Below the pieces are notes generated by a model. That model worked only from the letters and a program-made list of their open reading frames with translations, searched no databases and was not told the DNA's origin. This document shows positions 38,668-47,475 of a stretch of 64,000 nucleotides of DNA, piece by piece. This DNA is from Rhodobacter capsulatus (GTDB lineage: Bacteria; Pseudomonadota; Alphaproteobacteria; Rhodobacterales; Rhodobacteraceae). A program made the translations under genes and the position numbers. Positions within the stretch are counted from its first letter, which is position 1. Every line of letters starts with the position of its first letter. The stretch is from positions 1 to 64,000 of the forward strand of contig NZ_SWJZ01000050.1 of assembly GCF_005144475.1 (NCBI RefSeq). The letters are read 5' to 3'.

Positions 38668-39834
38668 TCAGGCGGCGCGGCGGGCGGCCATTGCGGCGGC
38701 GAACCGCTCGAAAAGATAAAGGCTGTCTTGCGGCCCCGGGCTGGCTTCGGGGTGATATTGCACCGAGAAGACGGGGCGATTCTCGACCGCGATGCCGCAG
38801 TTCGAGCCGTCGAACAGGCTGACATGCGTTTCGGTCACGCCCTTGGGCAGGGTCTGGGCATCGACGGCGAAGCCGTGGTTCATCGAGGTGATCTCGACCT
38901 TGCCGGTGGTGAGATCCTTGACCGGATGGTTCGCGCCGTGATGGCCGTGGTTCATCTTGATCGTCTTCGCGCCCAGCGCCAGCGCCAGCATCTGATGGCC
39001 AAGGCAGATCCCGAAGAGCGGCAGATCGGTTTTCAGCACGCCCTGGATCATCGGCACGGCATAGGTGCCGGTCGCGGCCGGATCCCCCGGACCGTTCGAC
39101 AGGAACACGCCCTCGGGGTTCAGCGCCAGCACCTCTTCGGCGGTGGCGGTGGCGGGCAGCACGGTGACGTCGCACCCCGCCGAGGCGAGGCAGCGCAGGA
39201 TGTTGCGTTTCGCGCCATAATCGATGGCGACGACCTTGAAGCCGGGGCCGGTGCGGCGGGTGTAGCCCTCGGGCCAGGCCCAGCGCTGTTCGTCCCAAGT
39301 GTAGCTTTGCGCGCAGGTGACGTCCTTGGCCAGATCAAGGCCGACAAGCCCCTTCCAGTCGCGGGCCTTTTTCACCAGCGCTTCGATGTCGAAGACACCG
39401 TCGGGATTGTGGGCGATCGCCACATGCGGCGCGCCCTGTTGCCGGATCGCCCGGGTCAGGCGGCGGGTGTCGATGCCGCCGACGCCGATGCGGCCGCGTT
39501 TTTCCAGCCAGCCGACCAGATCTTCCACCGCGCGCCAGTTCGAGGGCTCGGTCGGGTCCCATTTCACCACCAGACCCGCGGCAACGGGCTCGGCGGTCTC
39601 GTCATCCTCGGGGGTGACGCCGACATTGCCGATATGGGGGAAGGTGAAGGTGACAACCTGCCCGGCGTAGGAGGGATCGGTCATGATTTCCTGATAGCCG
39701 GTCATCGCGGTGTTGAAGACCAGTTCGGCCACCGTCTCGCCGGTGGCGCCAAAGCCGCGCCCGTAAAAGAGTTGTCCGTCAGCGGTGGCGATGAGCGCGG
39801 TGGGTTTTTCCGACGACTGGGGGCTCATGGGCAT
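38668..39834 (-). CDS. carA: Carbamoyl-phosphate synthase small subunit
   Basis: 388 residues. Glutamine amidotransferase subunit that feeds ammonia to CarB for arginine and pyrimidine synthesis. N-terminal CPSase_sm domain (ELVFNTAMTGYQEIMTDPSYAGQ) and C-terminal class I GATase with nucleophile Cys in FGICLGHQML and catalytic His in VQYHPEASPGP. An alternative start 2 codons later is possible. carB is not in the window. Confidence 0.97.
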   Translation of the reverse strand: MPMSPQSSEKPTALIATADGQLFYGRGFGATGETVAELVFNTAMTGYQEIMTDPSYAGQVVTFTFPHIGNVGVTPEDDETAEPVAAGLVVKWDPTEPSNWRAVEDLVGWLEKRGRIGVGGIDTRRLTRAIRQQGAPHVAIAHNPDGVFDIEALVKKARDWKGLVGLDLAKDVTCAQSYTWDEQRWAWPEGYTRRTGPGFKVVAIDYGAKRNILRCLASAGCDVTVLPATATAEEVLALNPEGVFLSNGPGDPAATGTYAVPMIQGVLKTDLPLFGICLGHQMLALALGAKTIKMNHGHHGANHPVKDLTTGKVEITSMNHGFAVDAQTLPKGVTETHVSLFDGSNCGIAVENRPVFSVQYHPEASPGPQDSLYLFERFAAAMAARRAA

Positions 39835-39948
39835 GGCGCGACTCTCCGGGGCAAAATCCGGCCGAACCTACGGGGAGGGGCGGAATTGGTCAAGGCCTGC
39901 GGGGTGGAATAAGATATTGTTGTAAATCAAAAGGTTGCGCACTGTCTG

Positions 39949-40013
39949 GCCGGGAGGGGGGCGCTGCCCCCCGTCCTGCGGACTCCCCCCGGGATATTTG
40001 GTCCAAGGTGAAA
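39949..40013 (-). repeat. Dispersed intergenic repeat copy with hairpin, before carA on the minus strand
   Basis: The repeat core runs 39985-40013 in minus orientation (CCAAGGTGAAA at its right end). A hairpin of a G-run against a C-run follows to its left (about 39953-39972). It lies between the carA start and the 3' end of the VOC gene and so probably ends the VOC transcript. Confidence 0.7.
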
Positions 40014-40040
40014 GGGCGACCGGGGTCAGCCGCGGCGGGC

Positions 40041-40424
40041 CTAGGCCGCGACCGGGGTGCAGATCTCGACCAGCGTGCCTTCGGGGCTGCGGACATAGGC
40101 CGTGGTCTGGCCCCAGTCCATCCGCTCGACCCCCTGCACGAGGGTTGCGCCCGCGGCCAGCGCCCGGGCAAGGGCGGCGGCGACATCCCCGGTTTCGAAG
40201 GCGAGTTCGAAAGAGGGCAGGGCGGGGGGCGTGGTGGCGACCTGTTTGCCGATCTGTTCCATCAGCGTGATCGCGGTGAAACAGAGCTTCGTCGCCCCGG
40301 TGACCATTTCGCCGAAGGTGCCGCTGTCGTGCAGGAAGCCGCGCTCGAGCCCGAAGGCTTCGGCATAGAAGGCCATCGTGGCGGCGACATCGGGGACATA
40401 AAGGATGACATAGCGCAGCTGCAT
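40041..40424 (-). CDS. VOC/glyoxalase-fold protein
   Basis: 127 residues with the vicinal oxygen chelate fold: beta-alpha-beta start LRYVILYVPDVAATMAFYAEAFGLE and end AYVRSPEGTLVEICTPVAA, where the last Glu is a typical metal ligand. The substrate cannot be told: glyoxalase, dioxygenase and resistance proteins share this fold. Single gene downstream of cycA. Confidence 0.82.
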   Translation of the reverse strand: MQLRYVILYVPDVAATMAFYAEAFGLERGFLHDSGTFGEMVTGATKLCFTAITLMEQIGKQVATTPPALPSFELAFETGDVAAALARALAAGATLVQGVERMDWGQTTAYVRSPEGTLVEICTPVAA

Positions 40425-40480
40425 CGGAAACCTCCGGTTGATCCGTGCAGGCTACGCCTCTTTGCCGCCTTGGCCAAATG

Positions 40481-40511
40481 AAAAGGCCCGGTCGGGGGTA
40501 CCGACCGGGCC
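40481..40511 (-). terminator. Intrinsic terminator of cycA
   Basis: Perfect 11-bp stem 40485-40495/40501-40511 with a 5-base loop. On the minus strand it is followed by TTTTCATTT. It lies 23 bases after the cycA stop. Confidence 0.9.
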
Positions 40512-40533
40512 CGGGTCCGCAGCTGCGGAAGGC

Positions 40534-40947
40534 TTATTTCACCACCGAAGCCAGATAGGCCGCGACGTCTTCGCCGCCCTTGGCGAGTTTGAACGCCATG
40601 CCCGACTTGGCTTTCTTGTCGTCAAGCTTTTCCTTCAGGAAGGCGCCCGGGTCTTTCACATAGGTCGCGATGTCTTCCTCGGTCCAGGCGAAGCCCGAGG
40701 CGCCGAGCGCGACGATCGAGTCCTTGTATTTGAACTCCGGGTAGGTGCCGGCGGTGCGGCCGACGACGCCGTAGAGGTTCGGGCCGGTCTTCGCGCCTTT
40801 CACGATCTCGGTCCCGTCGGGGGCGATGATCGAGTGGCAGGTCTTGCACTTGTTGAATTCTTTTTCGCCCTTCGCGGCGTCGCCCGCGAAAGCGGGGGCG
40901 GCGAGCACGAGCGCGGCGACAGTGGCGGCAGTGAGGCTGATCTTCAT
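40534..40947 (-). CDS. cycA: Cytochrome c2
   Basis: 137 residues: a 21-residue signal peptide (MKISLTAATVAALVLAAPAFA) and a 116-residue mature class I cytochrome. The haem motif CKTCH is near the mature N-terminus and the axial Met lies in KSGMAFKL. The mature sequence is recognisably that of R. capsulatus cytochrome c2, the periplasmic carrier between the bc1 complex and the photosynthetic reaction centre or oxidase. Monocistronic, with a strong terminator. Confidence 0.98.
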   Translation of the reverse strand: MKISLTAATVAALVLAAPAFAGDAAKGEKEFNKCKTCHSIIAPDGTEIVKGAKTGPNLYGVVGRTAGTYPEFKYKDSIVALGASGFAWTEEDIATYVKDPGAFLKEKLDDKKAKSGMAFKLAKGGEDVAAYLASVVK

Positions 40948-41151
40948 CGCTGTATCCTTGGTCTGTTTGCTTGCCCGGTCTCAGGCCGGGGCCAAGGGGC
41001 AGATTCCTTACCCGGTCCACGCTTTACCACAAGGCAAAAGGTCGCGCATATCCCTTTGTTTCAATTCCATGACCCGCAGGGCAAGAATCCGGACGCAAAG
41101 TGAATGCCAGATGAAATGCGGCCCTTGCGGCGGTCCGGGGCGGGGGCGGGC

Positions 41152-41814
41152 TCAGCCGCCGCAGCGCGGGGTGAAATCGGTCTCGAACCGCGCCCGCAGC
41201 GCCAGGTCCAGATCGGCCATCGTCACCGGCAGTCCCAGATCGACAAGCGAGGTCACGCCATGCTCGCGGATGCCGCAGGGCACGATGCCGGAAAAATGGC
41301 TCAGATCCGGATCGACGTTGATCGACAGGCCGTGAAAGCTGATCCAGCGCCGCAGCTTCACCCCGATCGCGGCGATCTTGTCCTCGCGCAGCGATCCGTC
41401 GGGCATCGGCGGCTTTTCCGGGCGCGCGACCCAGACGCCGACGCGGCCGTCGCGGATCTCGCCCTTGACGTTGAATTCGGCCAGCGCGCCGATCACCCAG
41501 GTTTCCAGCGCCTGCACGAAGCAGCGCACGTCGCGGCCGCGCGTGTTCAGATCAAGCATGACATAGACGACGCGCTGGCCGGGGCCGTGATAGGTGTATT
41601 GGCCGCCGCGTCCGGCCGCGTAGACCGGGAAGCGGTCCGGATCGGTCAGGTCGGCGGCCCGCGCCGAGGTGCCCGCGGTGTAAAGGGCGGGATGTTCGAG
41701 CAGCCAGATCGCCTCGGGCGCGGTGCCCGCGGCGATCGCGGCCACCCGCGCCTCCATGAAGGCCAGCGCCTCGGGGTAGGGCACGGGACGGTCCGAGGTG
41801 ATCCATTCAGGCAT
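41152..41814 (-). CDS. lipB: Octanoyl-[ACP]:protein N-octanoyltransferase LipB
   Basis: 220 residues. Moves octanoate from ACP to lipoyl domains. Family marks: [20 protein letters not shown], catalytic Lys in [18 protein letters not shown] and Cys in [14 protein letters not shown]. Start at 41814 follows GGAGAG; the longer frame adds 16 unlikely residues. A 204-base gap before cycA shows no further gene. Confidence 0.96.
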   Translation of the reverse strand: MPEWITSDRPVPYPEALAFMEARVAAIAAGTAPEAIWLLEHPALYTAGTSARAADLTDPDRFPVYAAGRGGQYTYHGPGQRVVYVMLDLNTRGRDVRCFVQALETWVIGALAEFNVKGEIRDGRVGVWVARPEKPPMPDGSLREDKIAAIGVKLRRWISFHGLSINVDPDLSHFSGIVPCGIREHGVTSLVDLGLPVTMADLDLALRARFETDFTPRCGG

Positions 41815-42006
41815 GCGCAGCTCTCCTGCCTTGGGGGTAAAACAATCGCGCCCGCGGCTCAAGCCGGATTTCGGGCCGGTTGCGGGGCGGGGCGGTTGCG
41901 GGGCGGTCCTGCCCGGGGTCGCGCAAGAGATTTTTCGAAACCCGCAAATTGGGGCTTTTCATTCCCCGCAGGCTCGGCTAAATCGCCCCTCACCAAGCCA
42001 GAACAT

Positions 42007-42093
42007 GCGGTTGTGGCGGAATTGGTAGACGCGCAGCGTTGAGGTCGCTGTGGGGTAACTCCCGTGAAAGTTCGAGTCTTTTCAACCGCACCA
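42007..42093 (+). tRNA. tRNA-Leu (GAG)
   Basis: 87 nt with encoded CCA. Acceptor GCGGTTG pairs with CAACCGC. Class II long variable arm. Anticodon stem CAGCG/CGCTG with loop TTGAGGT, anticodon GAG, reading CTC/CTT. The TTCGAGT T-loop is present. Confidence 0.97.
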
Positions 42094-42283
42094 ATGGCCG
42101 GATGGCCGCAAGCCCGGGGCACACCCCCGGGCTTCGTCATTTTCCGCCCCCGGATTTTCGGCCCCCGGGCATCGGCCTGAGAACAGGGTGATTTCCCGTC
42201 AGCGTTAAGCCTGCATTGAGGAAATTGCGGCACGCTCGCGCGGATGCCCGGCGGCGACGTCGGGTCGGGTGAGGCGGCGGAAG

Positions 42284-45013
42284 ATGACGACCTGGACTGT
42301 TCAGGGATTGTATGGGGCCCAGTTCCAGGTCGAGGGCGGAGGCTCGACGCTCTGGCCGGGGGCGCAGTTCAAGGTCGATCCCGCCTGGGATTATTCGACC
42401 TCGCGGCGGACGTTCGTCTTTTCCGATGACGACAGCTCGCTCTCCGGCGACAGCAATTACATGGCCGACGAGCACGGCAACGATTCGACCCAGAGCGTCG
42501 CGGTCTATGACGCGGGCGGCACGCTGCTTTATTCCGGGCAAGTCTATGTCGAATGGTCTTCGACCTTCACCGACCCCTCGGGCACGGTGGTGCACATGTT
42601 CACGCTGGAGATCGGCGGCACGATCATCGGCGAGGTGGCGACACGGCCGCTGACGCCGGGCGTGACCTACCACGTCTCGGGCGTCAACGACGGGATGAAC
42701 GGCGCCGACGTGTCGAGCGGGCCGCTGTACGATGCGCTGGCCTCGATGACCTTCGATCCCGATCTGGTCAACGTGATCCAGGGCGGCGCCTACAACGACA
42801 GCATCGCGGCCGGGGCGGGCAATGACACGATCGCCACGGGCGACGGGGCCGACACGATCGATGGCGGCGCGGGCAATGATTCGATCACCTTCGGCGCCGG
42901 CGGCGACAGCGTGCGGGGCGGCCTTGGCGACGATTACATCGACGATTATGTCGGCGCGGCCGGATATGTCTGGAATGACAAGCTTTTCGGCGATGCGGGC
43001 AATGACACGATCTGGGCCGGATCGGGCAATGATCTGGTGGATGGCGGCGCCGACAACGACTCGATCCTCGGCGAGGGCGGAAATGACACGCTGCTTGGCG
43101 GCACGGGCGCCGACACGATCCAGGGCTGCGCCGGGGATGACAGCCTCGATGGCGGCGCGGGTGTCGACGTGCTGTCGGGCGGGACCGGTCAGGACACGCT
43201 GCATGGCGGGGACGGCGCCGATCTGCTGGCGGGCAACGGCGGCAACGATCTGATCTACGGCGAGGCCGATGCCGACCGGATCTATTTCGAAACCGACTGG
43301 GGCAGCGACACCGTCTTTGGCGGTGGGACCACCACTGCGGGCGGGACCGATTTCGACGTGCTCGACTTCAGCTCTGACACGCTGGGCGGGGTGCGCGTCA
43401 CCTTCACCGGCTCCGAGGACGGCACGGCCACCCAGGGCAACAATTCCGTCAGCTTCGACAATATCGAGGGGATTTACGGCACCGGCTTCGCCGACACGGT
43501 GGATGCGGCCGCCGACGCCTCGGGGCTGATGATCGACGGGGCGGGGGGCAATGACAGCCTGACCGGCGGTTCCGGCGCGGATGTGCTGTCGGGCGGGGCA
43601 GGGGACGACACCCTGTCGGGCGGGGCGGGCGATGACACGCTGTCGGGCGGGACCGGCGGCAACGAGCTTCACGGCGAGGGCGGGTCCGACACGTTTCTTT
43701 ATTCCCACGGCGATGGCAGCGGGCTGATCTTTGGCGGCGAAAGCGGGTCCGATGTCGATGTCTTGCAGCTGTCCGGGCCGGGGGCGCAGATCACCTGGCT
43801 GGACTGGGGGGCGGCTTCGGCGACCTATGCGGGCGACACCGCCTCGATGTATTTCACCGAGATCGAGCGGGTCAACGGGACCGACGCCGCCGATGAGTTC
43901 AACGCCGCCGAAGCGCTGACAGAGGTCACGCTGGATGGCGGGGGAGGGGCCGACACGATCCTCGGCTCGGCCTTTGGCGACAGCCTGATCGGCGGCGCGG
44001 GAGACGACCGGCTGACCGGCGGCGCCGGGAATGACAGTCTTTCGGCCGGGCTTGGCGCCGACACGATCGTCATGGCCGATGGCGCGGGCAACGATTTCAT
44101 CACCGATTTCAACCTGTCGCTGAACGGCGCGCTGACCGCCGACCAGCTCGATGTCACGGAGCTGCACGACGGGTCGGACAGCCCGGTCACGGTCCGCGAT
44201 GTGACGGTCACCGATGACGGGCTGGGCAATGCGCGGCTGACCTTCCCCGACGGCACCTCGGTCACGCTTGTGGGGATCGCGCCCGCCACGGTGCAGGCGC
44301 CCGGGATGCTGCATGCGATGGGCGTGCCCTGTCTGGTCGCGGGCAGTCGCGTCGCCACGCCGCGCGGCCCGGTGCCGGTCGAGGATCTGCGCCCGGGCGA
44401 TCTGGTCACGGTGCGCGACGGCCCGCCGCTGCCGGTGCTCTGGATCGGCACGCGCCGGGTCGGCGCGGCGCAGCTGGCCGCCGATCCGCAGCTGCGCCCG
44501 GTCGAGATCGGGGCCGGGCGGCTTGGCAATGCCGGGCCGGTGCGGCTTTCGGCGCTGCACGGCATCGCGGTGCCGGGCGGTTTTCTGGCGCGGGCGGGGC
44601 ATCTGGCGGCGACGGGCTGGGGCGGCGCGCGGGTGCGCCACGGCCGGTCGCGCGCGCAGGGCGGGGTGCTTTATCTGCATCTGCTGCTGCCCCGGCATGC
44701 GCTGCTCTCGGTCGAGGGGCTCTGGGTCGAGAGTTTCTGGCCTGGCCCCATCGGACTCGCCGCCCTGGATCTGGCGGCGAAAGCGACCCTGATTCGGGCG
44801 CTTCCGGCCCTGGCCGGGGTGGTCTGGGCCGGGGAGCCTGTCCAAAAGGCCTATGGCCCCCCCGCGGGCAAGTTTTTGCGGCGCTGCCAAATTGATCGTG
44901 CGCTCTGTGCGAACTGGTCGCACATCACCCGCGATTTGACGCATTCTGACGGTTTTGTGACCGAAGCGGCGGCGACGCGCACGGCTTTCACGGGAATGGG
45001 AAATCGCGGTTGA
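42284..45013 (+). CDS. RTX-repeat protein with C-terminal Hint domain
   Basis: 909 residues. An N-terminal domain of about 150 residues (FVFSDDDSSLSGDSNYMADE, a Rhodobacterales-type module) is followed by blocks of Ca-binding nonapeptides GGxGxDxxx at about 160-325, 415-460 and 570-610. A Hint domain starts at about 683 (CLVAGSRVATPRGPVPVEDL, RPGDLVTVRDG, LSALHGIAVPGG) and ends near 835, before a basic tail. The Cys at the Hint start and LHG motif suggest self-cleavage of the Hedgehog type. Probably secreted by a type I system, none of which is visible here. The start at 42284 follows GGCGGCGGAAG. Confidence 0.9.
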   Translation: MTTWTVQGLYGAQFQVEGGGSTLWPGAQFKVDPAWDYSTSRRTFVFSDDDSSLSGDSNYMADEHGNDSTQSVAVYDAGGTLLYSGQVYVEWSSTFTDPSGTVVHMFTLEIGGTIIGEVATRPLTPGVTYHVSGVNDGMNGADVSSGPLYDALASMTFDPDLVNVIQGGAYNDSIAAGAGNDTIATGDGADTIDGGAGNDSITFGAGGDSVRGGLGDDYIDDYVGAAGYVWNDKLFGDAGNDTIWAGSGNDLVDGGADNDSILGEGGNDTLLGGTGADTIQGCAGDDSLDGGAGVDVLSGGTGQDTLHGGDGADLLAGNGGNDLIYGEADADRIYFETDWGSDTVFGGGTTTAGGTDFDVLDFSSDTLGGVRVTFTGSEDGTATQGNNSVSFDNIEGIYGTGFADTVDAAADASGLMIDGAGGNDSLTGGSGADVLSGGAGDDTLSGGAGDDTLSGGTGGNELHGEGGSDTFLYSHGDGSGLIFGGESGSDVDVLQLSGPGAQITWLDWGAASATYAGDTASMYFTEIERVNGTDAADEFNAAEALTEVTLDGGGGADTILGSAFGDSLIGGAGDDRLTGGAGNDSLSAGLGADTIVMADGAGNDFITDFNLSLNGALTADQLDVTELHDGSDSPVTVRDVTVTDDGLGNARLTFPDGTSVTLVGIAPATVQAPGMLHAMGVPCLVAGSRVATPRGPVPVEDLRPGDLVTVRDGPPLPVLWIGTRRVGAAQLAADPQLRPVEIGAGRLGNAGPVRLSALHGIAVPGGFLARAGHLAATGWGGARVRHGRSRAQGGVLYLHLLLPRHALLSVEGLWVESFWPGPIGLAALDLAAKATLIRALPALAGVVWAGEPVQKAYGPPAGKFLRRCQIDRALCANWSHITRDLTHSDGFVTEAAATRTAFTGMGNRG

Positions 45014-45085
45014 AATCCGGGGGCGGCACTGTTTTAGTCAGCCCCACGGGAGCTAACGAACCAGAAAAACCACGGGGAGCCCGCA

Positions 45086-46189
45086 TTGACTGCGACAACG
45101 ACCGACGAGGGATTCGTCGTCTTCGACCATGTGCAGAAAAGCTATGACGGCGAGACGCTCGTCGTCAAAGACCTGAACCTGTCGATTGCGAAGGGCGAAT
45201 TTCTGACCATGCTCGGGCCTTCGGGTTCGGGCAAAACCACCTGCCTGATGATGCTTGCGGGCTTCGAGACGGCGACGAACGGGCGCATCCTGCTCGATGG
45301 CACGAACATCAACGACCTGCCGCCGCACAAGCGCGGCATCGGGATGGTGTTCCAGAACTATGCGCTGTTCCCGCATATGACGGTGGCGGAAAACCTGTCC
45401 TTTCCACTGGAAGTGCGGGGCATGGGCAAGGCCGAGCGCGAGGCCAAAGTGATGCGCGCGCTCGACATGGTGCAGATGGGCAAGTTCGCCCACCGCCGTC
45501 CGGCGCAGATGTCGGGCGGGCAGCAGCAGCGTGTGGCGCTGGCCCGCGCGCTGGTGTTCGATCCGGCGCTGGTCTTGATGGACGAACCGCTGGGCGCGCT
45601 CGACAAGCAGCTGCGCGAACACATGCAGTTCGAAATCAAGCACCTGCATGACAGCCTGGGCCTGACCGTCGTTTACGTGACGCATGACCAGGGCGAGGCG
45701 CTGACGATGTCGGACCGCGTCGCGGTGTTCAACGATGGCCGGATCCAGCAGCTCGCCCCGCCGGATGAACTTTACGAACGGCCGAAGAACAGCTTCGTTG
45801 CGGGCTTCATCGGCGAGAACAACAAGCTGCCCGGCATCGTCGAGGAGCTGGACGGCGAGAAATGTCTGGTGCGGCTGGCGACGGGCGAGATCATCGACGC
45901 GACGCCGGTCAACATCCGCCACAAGGGGCAGCAGACACTGGTCTCGATCCGCCCCGAACGGGTGGAATTCAAGCCCGAGATGATGCCGCCGGGCGCCCAT
46001 ATGATCGGTGCCGAAGTGCTGGAAGTGATCTACATGGGCGACATCTTCCGCACCCGGATGAAGGTTGCGGGCAGCACCGATTTCGTGATGAAATCGCGCA
46101 ACACGATCGGCCAGACCAAGCTGCATCCCGGTCAGCACGTGAAGATCGGCTGGCATCCGGCCGATGCCCGGGCGCTGGATCCGATGTAA
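45086..46189 (+). CDS. Polyamine-type ABC transporter ATP-binding protein (PotA-like)
   Basis: 367 residues: Walker A GPSGSGKTT, signature MSGGQQQRVALARAL, Walker B LVLMDEPLGALD, and a C-terminal TOBE domain. The start appears to be TTG at 45086, with GGGGAGC upstream; no ATG or better-placed GTG occurs before the nucleotide-binding domain. First gene of a four-gene operon with binding protein and two permeases. Confidence 0.93.
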   Translation: MTATTTDEGFVVFDHVQKSYDGETLVVKDLNLSIAKGEFLTMLGPSGSGKTTCLMMLAGFETATNGRILLDGTNINDLPPHKRGIGMVFQNYALFPHMTVAENLSFPLEVRGMGKAEREAKVMRALDMVQMGKFAHRRPAQMSGGQQQRVALARALVFDPALVLMDEPLGALDKQLREHMQFEIKHLHDSLGLTVVYVTHDQGEALTMSDRVAVFNDGRIQQLAPPDELYERPKNSFVAGFIGENNKLPGIVEELDGEKCLVRLATGEIIDATPVNIRHKGQQTLVSIRPERVEFKPEMMPPGAHMIGAEVLEVIYMGDIFRTRMKVAGSTDFVMKSRNTIGQTKLHPGQHVKIGWHPADARALDPM

Positions 46190-46300
46190 GACCGGGCCGG
46201 GGGACAGATTTCGATGCGGCGGCCCCGCCGCATCACCGCAAAGCGGGGAAACATCCGCAGGCGGAACCACCAACAGAGCAACCAACAAGGGAGTAACCTC

Positions 46301-47374
46301 ATGAAGAAACTTCTGATCGTGACCACCGCGCTGGCCGGCGTTTCCGCCGCCGCGCAGGCGGGGGAACTCAACGTCGTCTCCTGGGGCGGCGCCTACACGG
46401 TTTCGCAGGTCGAGGCCTATCACAAGCCCTTCACCGCGATGACCGGCGTCAAGATCAACTCGATCGACGCCGACAACCCGGCGACGCCGCTGAAGGCGCA
46501 GGCCGAAGCCGGCAACGTCACCATCGATCTGGCCGATGTCGAACTGTCGGATGCGATCAAGATGTGCGACGAGGGCCTGCTCGAGCCGATCGACCCGGCG
46601 ACGCTGCCCGCCGCCCCCGATGGCACCCCGGCCACCGAGGACTTCGTGCCGGGCGCGATCCAGGATTGCGCCGTGGCCAGCATCGTCTGGGCGACCGTCA
46701 TCGCCTATGACAAGACCAAGGTCGGCGATGTCATGCCGACGACGGTGGCGGATTTCTTCGACACCACGAAATACCCGGGCAAGCGCGGCATGCTGAAAGC
46801 GGCCAAGCGCACGCTGGAACTGGCGCTTTACGCCGATGGCGTCGCCCCCGACCAGATCTATGAAGTGCTGGGCACCGACGAGGGCGTGAAACGCGCTCTG
46901 GCGAAGCTCGACACGATCAAGAAGGACATCGTCTGGTGGGAAGCCGGGGCGCAGCCGCCGCAACTTCTGGCCGATGGCGAAGTGGTGATGACGAACGGCT
47001 ACAACGGCCGCTTCTTCGCCGCCGAAGTCGCCGAGGGCAAGCCCTTCGGCACGGTCTGGGACGGCTCCTACATGGATTACGACCTCTGGGTGATCCCGAA
47101 GGGCGCGCCGAACCTGGAAGATGCGAAGAAATTCCTCGCCTTCTCGACCGACACCCAGCGTCTGGCCGATCAGGCGAAATGGATCTCCTACGGTCCGGCG
47201 CGGAAATCCTCGAACGCGCTCGTCGGGCTTTACCAGGACGGCAAGACCGAAATGGCGCCCTACATGCCGACCAGCCCGGAAAACATGAAGGCGCCGATCT
47301 GGACCGACCCGACCTTCTGGGCCGACCACGACACCGAGCTGAACGAAAAGTTCAACGCCTGGCTCGCCGGCTGA
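46301..47374 (+). CDS. Polyamine-type ABC transporter substrate-binding protein (PotD-like)
   Basis: 357 residues. Sec signal peptide MKKLLIVTTALAGVSAAAQA, then a type II binding protein (ELNVVSWGGAYTVSQVEAYHKPF; YMDYDLWVIPKGAPNLEDA), as in PotD/PotF relatives. Spermidine, putrescine or another small cation is the likely ligand, but the family also carries other substrates. AAGGGAG precedes the start. A hairpin follows before the permease gene. Confidence 0.9.
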   Translation: MKKLLIVTTALAGVSAAAQAGELNVVSWGGAYTVSQVEAYHKPFTAMTGVKINSIDADNPATPLKAQAEAGNVTIDLADVELSDAIKMCDEGLLEPIDPATLPAAPDGTPATEDFVPGAIQDCAVASIVWATVIAYDKTKVGDVMPTTVADFFDTTKYPGKRGMLKAAKRTLELALYADGVAPDQIYEVLGTDEGVKRALAKLDTIKKDIVWWEAGAQPPQLLADGEVVMTNGYNGRFFAAEVAEGKPFGTVWDGSYMDYDLWVIPKGAPNLEDAKKFLAFSTDTQRLADQAKWISYGPARKSSNALVGLYQDGKTEMAPYMPTSPENMKAPIWTDPTFWADHDTELNEKFNAWLAG

Positions 47375-47394
47375 TCGCCTGATCTCAGTGTTTC

Positions 47395-47416
47395 AGGACG
47401 GGGGCAACCCCGTCCT
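47395..47416 (+). other. Intercistronic hairpin after the binding-protein gene
   Basis: 9-bp stem 47395-47403/47408-47416 with a 4-base loop and no U-tract. Same position relative to the binding-protein gene as the hairpin after urtA. Likely mRNA stabiliser. Confidence 0.55.
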
Positions 47417-47475
47417 GTCCTGCCGCCGACCGCAGTCCGCTGCGGCGGGGCATCGTTCCATGACCGGGGAACCGA

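Noticed and set aside
42770-44100. Short DNA repeats resembling a CRISPR array or satellite
   Set aside because: They are in-frame GGxGxDxxx codons of the RTX protein with irregular spacing and no conserved repeat/spacer pattern.
44330-44800. Intein
   Set aside because: The Hint domain is at the C-terminus with no host protein split around it and no C-extein, so splicing is not expected.
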